DNA of 9,754 nt from CAYSIX01 sp964431205 (GTDB lineage: Bacteria; Planctomycetota; Phycisphaerae; Phycisphaerales; Phycisphaeraceae): assembly GCA_964431205.1 (NCBI GenBank), contig CAYSIX010000165.1, forward strand, positions 1 to 9,754, given 5' to 3'. Positions 1-6,055 of the stretch are shown here, in pieces. The notes under the pieces were generated by a model that saw only the letters and a program-made list of their open reading frames with translations, was not told where the DNA came from and did no database searches. The stretch's first letter is position 1. Each line of letters begins with the position of its first letter. A program made the translations under genes and the position numbers.

Positions 1-1952
1 TCACGCTCAAGTTCGAGGTCAAGGACTACCGCGACAGCAACGCCCATCGCCTCAACCGATTTGTCCCGATCAGCGCCGCAGACGAATGGGTAGAGATTGA
101 GGTGCCCCTGAGTCTTGCAGCCCCCGGCCAGGTCATCGACGGGAACCCGGACCTGTCGCGCGCCCGGCAGATCGCGCTGGTCATCGAGGCAAACCGGGGC
201 GCGGCGGTCAGCGGAGCGGTTTTGATCGACGACATGGCGCTGATCGAACCCGGACCGTCGCTGGACCCGGCCGAAGCACCGATCGACGAGATCCTCGAGC
301 GTCTGACGCGCCGGCAGTTCGAGGGCATGTGGGGGTCGCGCGATCCGCAGACCGGGCTTTCCACGCTGTCATTCGACGGCCAAAGCTTTTCGCTCAACAC
401 CTCGGCTGCCCTGGTGAAGCTGCTGCCCGGCGCGATCGAGCGCGGCTGGGTCACGCGCGTCGAGGCGGACGCGTGGGTGAACAATCTCGTGGACGCCCTC
501 GGCGGGGCGATGGATATGGCCCATGCCAACGGGAACGGGGGATTCCTTCCGCCGCGCAACATCGATCGTGTGACGCTCGAGCCCACGATCGGCGAAGAGT
601 CGAGCGTCGACGCCGCGTTCATGTTCCTGGCGCTGTATCAATACGATGCGCAGCCGGGGATCGACGCCGCGATCAGCGATCGGATCGGTGCGCTGCTCGA
701 CCGTTTCGACTTCGCCTCCTTCGGCTCGGCGAACGGCTGGCGGCTTGCCTACCGTTACGACACGCAGGGCTTCACCGCCGGCACCTACGACGGCTACTCG
801 GGTGAGGTCTGGGTCATCTCGCTGGCCGCGCACCTCAGCGAGACCCACCACGTCGACATCACCACGCATTTTCACAGCGGCGTGCTTCGCGCACAGACGT
901 TCGTGTCCGACCTCGGCAACCTGCACCTGGTGCACTCGTTCCGTGACTTTCGCGCTCCCTTCCTGCAATGGCTGTTTCCGCTGTTCGTGGATGTGAGCGA
1001 TCGGGGCATCGACACCTTCGCCGTATCTCAGCAGGCCGCCAACCCGTTGGAGAACGCCCTGCGTTATCAGCGGGACGTGCACGAGGAGCTGGCCGCGCGT
1101 GGTCGGCCGCTGTTGCTTCAACCGGACGCCGGCGACGTGCCTGAGGGCGGCAAGTACCGCCAGTACAGCGTGTACGAGGACTTTGGCGAGTCGGACGTGT
1201 TCATGCCGTGGTCGGTGGCGTTCAGTTTCCTGGCTGAGCCCACCGTCGCCGAGCCGGCGCTTCGGCACATGTTCGAGCACGGGCTGCACGGCCCGTTGGG
1301 GCTGAGCGACGCGGTCCGATGGCCGACCGGCGCCAACGCGCCGACGACTGTGGCGGCACGGACCGATTTCTGGAACACGGCGCTGTCCACGATGGCGTTC
1401 GTCGAGCACCTGTATGGCGAAGCGGAGCGGTTGAGCGCGTTGCCCGAGGTCGAGGCGGCGTTGGACAAGGTCTTCCTGCCCCCGCCGACGCCGGGCGACT
1501 TCGATCGCGACGGCGACGTGGACGCGTTCGACCTCGGCATCTGGCAGCAGGGTTTTGGGCGTGGCGAGGCCGCGACGATCGACGAGGGCGACGCGGATCG
1601 CGACCGCGACGTCGATGGGTTCGATCTCGGGTTGTGGCAGGTGAACTTCGGCACCGAAGCAACCGGCACCTCGGTCGCCGTTTCCTCATCGAGGCCCGCC
1701 GTGACGCGCAAAGCGCGTCAGTTGACGGGCCGGGCGGCACCTTCCGCGTCGCGTACGTCCTTGCGATCAGCCAGTATGACGCAGACGGCGCTGCGGTGGC
1801 TCGCCCATCTCGAGCGAGTCGAAACCCGCCTGCCGCTAATGCATCCGACCTCGGACGCGGGCGAGCCACCGACTCTCTCACTGGCCCGCGCCTCGGGCGG
1901 AGCGTCGGACACGGTGCAGGGCTACGAGACTCACCGTCGCAATGGGCTGTAG
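1..1952 (+). CDS. Secreted glucoamylase/GH144-like protein with dockerin (5' partial)
   Basis: The reading frame is open from base 3, so the true start lies outside the window; 649 residues are visible. Residues 1-81 look like a beta-sandwich carbohydrate-binding domain, ending in a typical V-L-I-D-D-M-A-L strand. Residues about 97-485 resemble the alpha/alpha-barrel of the putative glucoamylase/GH144 family: a Thr-Ser-rich first helix followed by ERGWVTRVEA, the ESSVDAAFMFLALYQYD segment, a YDGYSGEVW motif, then GIDTF and GPLGLSDAV blocks. Residues 497-550 form a dockerin-like pair of calcium loops (DRDGDVDAFDLGIWQ and DRDRDVDGFDLGLWQ); the second loop has Arg where Gly is usual. A tail of about 99 Ser/Ala/Arg-rich residues follows. 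By family this would hydrolyse or bind a polysaccharide outside the cytoplasm; the substrate is unknown. The fold assignment is from memory of family patterns, and another alpha/alpha-barrel family is possible. The stop is 14 bases before the next promoter. Confidence 0.72.
   Translation, partial: TLKFEVKDYRDSNAHRLNRFVPISAADEWVEIEVPLSLAAPGQVIDGNPDLSRARQIALVIEANRGAAVSGAVLIDDMALIEPGPSLDPAEAPIDEILERLTRRQFEGMWGSRDPQTGLSTLSFDGQSFSLNTSAALVKLLPGAIERGWVTRVEADAWVNNLVDALGGAMDMAHANGNGGFLPPRNIDRVTLEPTIGEESSVDAAFMFLALYQYDAQPGIDAAISDRIGALLDRFDFASFGSANGWRLAYRYDTQGFTAGTYDGYSGEVWVISLAAHLSETHHVDITTHFHSGVLRAQTFVSDLGNLHLVHSFRDFRAPFLQWLFPLFVDVSDRGIDTFAVSQQAANPLENALRYQRDVHEELAARGRPLLLQPDAGDVPEGGKYRQYSVYEDFGESDVFMPWSVAFSFLAEPTVAEPALRHMFEHGLHGPLGLSDAVRWPTGANAPTTVAARTDFWNTALSTMAFVEHLYGEAERLSALPEVEAALDKVFLPPPTPGDFDRDGDVDAFDLGIWQQGFGRGEAATIDEGDADRDRDVDGFDLGLWQVNFGTEATGTSVAVSSSRPAVTRKARQLTGRAAPSASRTSLRSASMTQTALRWLAHLERVETRLPLMHPTSDAGEPPTLSLARASGGASDTVQGYETHRRNGL
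1702..1720 (+). repeat. Perfect hairpin inside the 3' tail of the first gene
   Basis: TGACGCGC, AAA, GCGCGTCA form an 8-bp perfect stem with a 3-base loop. A further 5 bp (GCCCG at 1694-1698 with CGGGC at 1726-1730) can close around it across an internal loop. It lies in coding sequence just after the dockerin and has no T-run, so it is not called a terminator. It may only reflect GC-rich coding sequence. Confidence 0.5.
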
Positions 1953-1966
1953 ATCCGAGAAACATG

Positions 1967-1996
1967 TTGACATTTGAGCCCTCCAGTCGGTATAAG
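1967..1996 (+). promoter_or_regulatory. Sigma-70-type promoter for the LEPR-XLL/dockerin gene
   Basis: A perfect -35 box TTGACA (1967-1972) is followed, after 18 bases, by TATAAG (1991-1996, five of six consensus bases). Transcription would start near 2003, giving a leader of about 50 bases before the ATG at 2052. The promoter sits directly after the stop of the preceding gene, so the LEPR-XLL gene can be transcribed independently. Confidence 0.75.
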
Positions 1997-2051
1997 GGCG
2001 TCCGGAAGGGTAGAAGGCTTTACGAACCGTGTAGTAACCTGGGAGGGAAGG

Positions 2052-3690
2052 ATGAACCGCGACCATCATCGCTGGCGGGGGTTGGAGACGCTTGAGCCGC
2101 GTCTGCTGCTGAGCGCATCGCCCTGGAACGACGAGCCCGCGCCCGTCGCGTCGGTGTCTGCGGCGCAGGCCGAGGTCGTCGCCGCGGCGACGACCGCCAT
2201 CGTCAGTGGCCAGGAAATCGAAGATTCCGTTGCTATCGGCGAGACGGACGAGTTTACGTTTCAGGCCGACGCGGGCGACACGATCCTCGCCGCGATGGGC
2301 GATCTGACGGGTTCCAACGCCTTTACCACCAGTCTGGAGCTGTTCGCGCCCGACGGTTCTCTGGTCGATTCGAGCACGGGCAATCTGTCCGCCGAGCTGG
2401 ACCTGGCCGCGCCGCAGACAGGCACTTATCGGCTGGTGGCCGGTGAGAACGGAAGCAACGTCGCGGGCGATTACCGCCTGCGTGTGCTGACGCTGCCGGC
2501 GGACCCGCAGTTCACGGCGCGTGACGNNNNNNNNNNNNNNNNNNNNNNNNNNNNNNNNNNNNNNNNNNNNNNNNNNNNNNNNNNNNNNNNNNNNNNNNNN
2601 NNNNNNNNNNNNNNNNNNNNNNNNNNGCGACAACAGCGGGGCGTACCGCCTGCGTGTGCTGACGCTGCCGGCGGACCCGCAGTTCACGGCGCGTGACGCG
2701 GACCTGGCCTCGGGCCAGGAAGTCGAGGGCGACCTGCCGCTGGGCACGTTCGACGTGTACCAGTTCGAGGCGAGCTCGGGGGACACGATCCTGGCATCGA
2801 TGGGCGACCTGACGGGGTTGAACGCCTTCATCACCGAGCTTCGCCTGTACGGCCCGGACGGGTCGCTGGTCAGCTCGAACACGGGCAACCTGTCGTCGGA
2901 GCTGGACGTGACGGCGGGTGCGACGGGGACGTACACGCTGGTGGCGGGCGACACGTCGAGCGACAACAGCGGGGCGTACCGCCTGCGTGTGCTGACGCTG
3001 CCGGCGGACCCGCAACTCACCGCGCGGGACCAGGCGCTTTCGGCCGGTGACACGCTGGTGGGCGACCTGCCGTTTGGCACGTTCGACCTTTACCGGTTCG
3101 ACGCGGCCATCGGCGATCCGATCTTCATCGCCATGTACGACCGCTCCGGCTCGAACGGGTTCATCGCGGAGCTGCGCCTGTTTGCCCCGGACGGCACGCT
3201 CGCCGCCGACGCGACCGGCAACTTCTCCGCGGTCCTCACTCACGACGCCGAGCACGCCGGCACCTACACGATCGTCGCCGGGGATACGTCGAGCGACGAT
3301 GACGGCGCGTACCGCCTGGGCCTGCGCATCCCGCCGGGTGACAACGACCTGGACGGCGACGTGGACGCGTTCGACCTGGGCCTGTGGCAGGTCGGCTTCG
3401 GGATCGCCGAGAACGCTACGGTGAACGACGGAGACGCGGATGCCGACGGCGACGTGGACGCGTTCGACCTGGGCCTGTGGCAGACCAACTTCGGTTTCGG
3501 TCAGGCCGCCGCGGCGGTGTCGGCGACGAGCACGGAGCGCACGGCCACGAACGCCGAGACGTCCGCCGCCTCGCCCTGGCTCGATCCGCGTCGCGTGGCC
3601 ATGCTCGCCTGGCAGCAGTTCCAGAGCGGACGTGGCGCGGTCTCACTGCTCGAACCGGCCGAGGAGTCCGAGCCCTTGATCAGTCTCTGA
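2052..3690 (+). CDS. LEPR-XLL protein with PPC-like repeats and dockerin (interrupted by assembly gap)
   Basis: The start is the ATG at 2052, with GGAGG at 2042-2046 five bases upstream; the TTG at 1974 lies between the promoter boxes and cannot be the start. Residues 11-20 read LETLEPRLLL, the LEPR-XLL motif of large planctomycete surface proteins. Beta-rich repeats of exactly 111 residues follow, each with a GDTI...MGDLTG...LRLYGPDGSL...GTYTLVAGD pattern, resembling the pre-peptidase C-terminal (PPC) domain. Two contiguous calcium loops (DLDGDVDAFDLGLWQ, DADGDVDAFDLGLWQ; bases 3337-3495) form a dockerin, followed by a Ser/Thr/Ala-rich 65-residue tail. The frame changes from 0 to +1 across the 100 N; this is explained by placeholder gap size, because repeats on both sides match. 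With one missing repeat unit the protein would be 599 residues. Likely exported, binding or structural; no catalytic motif is seen. Confidence 0.82.
2193..3342 (+). repeat. Tandem 333-bp (111-residue) PPC-like repeat units
   Basis: Unit 1 is 2193-2525, a unit is lost in the N-run and ends at 2697, one unit is 2698-3030 and the last is about 3031-3342. Unit boundaries follow the S-G-Q-E start and the T-A-R-D end. Spacing is exactly 333 bp between the matching bases 2629 and 2962. Parts are identical at DNA level: 2472-2526 equals 2644-2698, and 2627-2681 equals 2960-3014 (55 bp each). The last unit has diverged much more. High identity between units suggests recent duplication or gene conversion. 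Confidence 0.88.
2527..2626. other. Assembly gap of 100 N inside tandem repeats
   Basis: Exactly 100 N is a usual placeholder for a gap of unknown size. The left edge stops 6 bases into the GTGACG of one repeat boundary, and the right edge resumes at the equivalent of base 2960 of the next unit. Repeat arithmetic gives 261 bp for one missing unit (or 261 plus multiples of 333), which also restores the reading frame. Confidence 0.95.
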
Positions 3691-4621
3691 CGCCGGACGG
3701 TCGCAGCGTGGCGGTGACGGGGTAGTGATCCGAGGGGTAACGGCCGTCGCGTTGGGTGGTGTCGATCGCGGCGGTGACGGGCGTGAAGTGATCGGTGACG
3801 AGGACCCAGTCGATGCGGTCGCCGTCGAGCCCGCCGCGGAAGCCGTGGAAGGTGCCGACGTCGTCGGTCCGGTCGGGGTGGAGCCGGGCGAAGGGGTCGA
3901 TCAGCTCGGGCGTCTCCGGCTTGCCTCGCCGCAGGGCGGCGTAGGGCTGGTCGTCGCCGAGGCGTGCGGGCGCGTTGAAGTCACCGACAATGATGGCCGG
4001 GCCGTTGCGGCGAAGCGTTTCGACACGCTGGCGAATCAGGCGAGCCGACTCCAGACGGGCGACCCGGCCGACGTGGTCGAAGTGCGTGTTGAGAAACAGC
4101 AGCTCGTACGACGGCTCCTCACGGGTGCGCAGGCGGACCCAGGAGGCCATGCGGGTGATCGCCGCATCCCAGCCTTTGCTGGCGACGACCTCGGGCTGTT
4201 CACTGAGCCAGAAATGTCCGGCGTCCAGCCGCTCGAAGCGGTCGCGGCGGTAGAAGATCGCGGTCATCTCGCCCGCTCGCTGCCCGTCGTCCCGCCCGAC
4301 GGCGATGACCTCGTACCCCTCCAGCGCGTCACGCAACTCGTCGGCCTGAAAGGCGAGGCACTCCTGCAGGCCGAGCAGATCGGGGTCGTAGGCCCGGATC
4401 GTCTCGATGGCCAGATCGCGTCGGTGCTCCCAGTGGTTCTCACCGTCCTTGGCGGTGCCGAAGCGGATGTTGAAACTCATGACGCGCAGGTCGGTCGGTT
4501 TCGGGGGCGGGGGTTGGGAGGCGAGCACGTGGGCGAGCTCCGGGGCGATGAGGCAGACGAGCAGGCCCGCGGCGATGACGCGAGCGCAGCGGGTCGGGGC
4601 GTGAACAGATCGGCTAAACAT
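3680..4621 (-). CDS. Exported endonuclease/exonuclease/phosphatase (EEP) family protein
   Basis: This 313-residue protein has the full set of EEP (DNase I-like, metal-dependent phosphodiesterase) motifs: VMSFNIRFG with Asn51, LLGLQE with metal-binding Glu87, NTHFDH with His180, VGDFN with Asp214 and Asn216, DRIDWV at 268-273, and SDH with catalytic His299. Residues 1-35 form a Sec-type signal peptide (basic start, then VIAAGLLVCLIA), so it acts outside the cytoplasm. That peptide fixes the start at 4621; a GGAG lies nine bases upstream on the coding strand. A longer frame reaches 4915, but it would cross the divergent repressor promoter and adds no recognisable domain. The family hydrolyses phosphodiester or phosphomonoester bonds in nucleic acids, lipids or inositol phosphates; the substrate cannot be told here. 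Its stop overlaps the end of the convergent neighbour by 11 bases. Confidence 0.88.
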   Translation of the reverse strand: MFSRSVHAPTRCARVIAAGLLVCLIAPELAHVLASQPPPPKPTDLRVMSFNIRFGTAKDGENHWEHRRDLAIETIRAYDPDLLGLQECLAFQADELRDALEGYEVIAVGRDDGQRAGEMTAIFYRRDRFERLDAGHFWLSEQPEVVASKGWDAAITRMASWVRLRTREEPSYELLFLNTHFDHVGRVARLESARLIRQRVETLRRNGPAIIVGDFNAPARLGDDQPYAALRRGKPETPELIDPFARLHPDRTDDVGTFHGFRGGLDGDRIDWVLVTDHFTPVTAAIDTTQRDGRYPSDHYPVTATLRPSGVRD

Positions 4622-4713
4622 AGCGTGGTACTCCACTTGCCGCCGGTCTGGGGCTCGCTGGCCGGCGGTCGGACGGGCTGAGCAGGACGGGCAAGAGATT
4701 AAGCGCAAGGGTC

Positions 4714-4741
4714 TTGACACGCGGGCTGCGGACGATAAACT
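4714..4741 (+). promoter_or_regulatory. Probable promoter of the LacI-family gene
   Basis: TTGACA (4714-4719) is a perfect -35 box. The best -10 candidate is TAAACT (4736-4741, four of six bases) after 16 bases; GATAAA at 4734-4739 is an alternative with a short 14-base spacer. Transcription would begin near 4748, directly ahead of the two operators. Confidence 0.6.
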
Positions 4742-4753
4742 GTTTCGTGTGGA

Positions 4754-4767
4754 TGTAAGCGGTTTCA
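4754..4767 (+). promoter_or_regulatory. cre-like LacI-family operator 1
   Basis: TGTAAGCGGTTTCA fits the catabolite-response-element consensus TGWAANCGNTNWCA at every defined base, including the central CG into which the hinge leucine of LacI/CcpA-type repressors inserts. Ten of 14 positions are symmetric. It lies just after the predicted transcription start and before the repressor start codon, so binding would block transcription. Confidence 0.72.
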
Positions 4768-4774
4768 AACCTCG

Positions 4775-4788
4775 TGTAAGCGGTGACA
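4775..4788 (+). promoter_or_regulatory. cre-like LacI-family operator 2
   Basis: TGTAAGCGGTGACA also fits TGWAANCGNTNWCA fully, with ten of 14 positions symmetric. It starts 21 bp after operator 1, two helical turns, so two repressor dimers would sit on the same DNA face. It ends two bases before the GTG at 4791 and overlaps that gene's presumed ribosome-binding site. Confidence 0.72.
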
Positions 4789-4790
4789 AG

Positions 4791-5867
4791 GTGAAGGCGG
4801 CCACGTTGCTGGACGTCTGTGCCCGCACCGGCCTTTCGACCGCGACGATCTCCCGCGTGCTCAACAAGAGCCCGAACGTTCGACCCGAGACGCGAAACCG
4901 CGTGCTCAAGGCCATCGACGAGCTGGGCTATCGTCGCAATCACGCCGCCACCTCCCTGGCCCGCCAGCGGACCGACACCATCGGTGTCATCTTCCCACAC
5001 ATCGCCAGCGGTTTCTACAGCGAGGTGCTCGAAGGCATCAACGAGGTGGCGGCGGCCAACGGACGGCACCTGATGGTCGCCTTCTCCCGCGGGACCGACG
5101 ACGAGCCTGAAGTCGTCGAAGAGTACCTCCAGGCCGGCCGCGTGGACGGGATGATCCTGATGAACCTGGGCATGCCCGAGGCGTTTATCCGTCGCGTGGC
5201 GGGGCGCGGGGTTCCCCTGGTGTTGATCGACCGGCCGGTGCCGACGGTCCCGATCCCCACGGTCGAGATCGACAACGTCGCCGGCGCCGAGGCGGCGATG
5301 GCGCACCTGCTCGAGCACGGGTATCGCCGCATCGTGGTGATCTGCGGACCCGAGCGTTCGTTCGACGCCACGCAGAGGCTGATCGGCTGCCGACGCGCCG
5401 CGGAGGCAGCGGGGCATGCGCTGGACGAGGCGTCGATCTGGCGCGGCCGGTTCACCGATCGAAGCGGGTACGAGCTGATGGCCGACTGGCTGGACCGGGG
5501 CCGGCCCCTGCCCGAGGCGGTGTTCGCATTGAACGACGCGATGGCCGTGGGCGTAATGGACGCCCTGCGCGAGCGGGGGCTCGGCGTGCCGGATCACATG
5601 GCTCTGGTCGGCTTCGACGACTTCGAGGCGGCGCGTTACCTGGGGCTGACGACGGTCCACTCGCCGATGCGGCGAATGGGTCGGCTTGCCTGCGAGCTGG
5701 CCGTCGCGCAGATGGATCGGGACGCCGAGCGCGGCGAGTCCGTCCTGCCGACCGAGTTGATCGTCCGGACCTCGTGCGGCTGCAAGGAACCCGGCCGGCG
5801 CCGGGCCGGACGAGCGACCGAAACGGCTGGTTTGAACAGACGGAAAGGAGGTGACACGACGGATTGA
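4791..5867 (+). CDS. LacI/CcpA-family transcriptional repressor
   Basis: The protein has 358 residues, normal for the family. Residues 3-25 form the helix-turn-helix (ATLLDVCARTGLSTATISRVLN), followed by NVRPETR and the hinge NHAATSLARQRT. A periplasmic-binding-protein-like effector core starts at DTIGVIFPHI and includes LVLIDRP, GYRRIVVICG, FALNDAMAVG and VALVGFDDFE-like blocks, ending in the usual RTSCGC. The GTG at 4791 is preferred: the hinge leucine then falls at residue 56 as in LacI, GGTGA (4782-4786) can serve as ribosome-binding site, and both operators stay outside the coding sequence. A GTG at 4749, adding 14 residues, is possible and could be leaderless. The recognition helix closely resembles CcpA, matching the cre-like operators, so autoregulation is likely. 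The effector, probably a sugar or sugar phosphate, is unknown. The following secreted-protein genes may be targets, but no operator was seen before them. Confidence 0.92.
   Translation: MKAATLLDVCARTGLSTATISRVLNKSPNVRPETRNRVLKAIDELGYRRNHAATSLARQRTDTIGVIFPHIASGFYSEVLEGINEVAAANGRHLMVAFSRGTDDEPEVVEEYLQAGRVDGMILMNLGMPEAFIRRVAGRGVPLVLIDRPVPTVPIPTVEIDNVAGAEAAMAHLLEHGYRRIVVICGPERSFDATQRLIGCRRAAEAAGHALDEASIWRGRFTDRSGYELMADWLDRGRPLPEAVFALNDAMAVGVMDALRERGLGVPDHMALVGFDDFEAARYLGLTTVHSPMRRMGRLACELAVAQMDRDAERGESVLPTELIVRTSCGCKEPGRRRAGRATETAGLNRRKGGDTTD
5844..5854 (+). promoter_or_regulatory. Orphan perfect Shine-Dalgarno sequence
   Basis: AAAGGAGGTGA at the end of the repressor gene is an almost full anti-16S complement. 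No ATG or GTG follows at normal distance. A TTG at 5864 overlaps the repressor stop and opens 15 codons ending at 5911, but it is 12 bases from GGAGG. It may simply encode R-K-G-G-D in the repressor tail. Confidence 0.35.
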
Positions 5868-5880
5868 TCGTGACGAAGTT

Positions 5881-5900
5881 CGTCAGGCTTGTGCCTGACG
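5881..5900 (+). other. Perfect hairpin after the repressor gene
   Basis: CGTCAGGC, TTGT, GCCTGACG make an 8-bp perfect stem with a 4-base loop, 13 bases after the repressor stop. No T-run follows, so it could be a weak or factor-assisted terminator, an mRNA-stabilising hairpin or a protein-binding site. The rest of 5868-6055 shows no clear promoter and no cre-like site. Confidence 0.5.
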
Positions 5901-6055
5901 GCAATCTGTGAATGGCTGATCGTGACCAGCGTCATTCAGCTCAGACCAAATCGGCGCGTCCGTTCGGATGCGGGATGAAACGGGATCGAGAGAGCACGAG
6001 CGCGTCGCCGTTGCACGTCAGGGCGTCAGCTCAAAGGACGGAAGGAGGACCGCAC

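Noticed and set aside
369..1409. Long minus-strand open frame (346 residues) opposite the first gene
   Set aside because: It lacks recognisable domains and mirrors a gene with clear domains; long antisense frames are expected at this GC content.
2521..2696. Biological frameshift or pseudogene in the LEPR-XLL gene
   Set aside because: The frame change coincides exactly with the 100-N placeholder and disappears when the gap is given the length predicted from the repeats.
2193..3342. CRISPR-like or mobile repeat array
   Set aside because: The repeats are long, in frame and encode homologous protein domains, with no short spacers, transposase or terminal inverted repeats.
3627..3690. LPXTG or PEP-CTERM type anchor at the end of the LEPR-XLL protein
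   Set aside because: The C-terminus has no hydrophobic segment or basic tail; only a Ser/Glu-rich end is visible.
4749..4790. GTG at 4749 as start of the repressor
   Set aside because: It would put both operators inside the coding sequence, add residues that do not fit the family N-terminus, and has no ribosome-binding site. Leaderless initiation there remains a minor possibility.
4622..4915. N-terminal extension of the EEP gene to 4915 on the minus strand
   Set aside because: It crosses the divergent promoter and operators and the start of the repressor, and precedes a clear signal peptide.
5912..6055. ATG at 5912 as start of the PEP-CTERM protein
   Set aside because: It adds 48 polar residues before an obvious signal peptide; the ATG at 6056 has a good ribosome-binding site.
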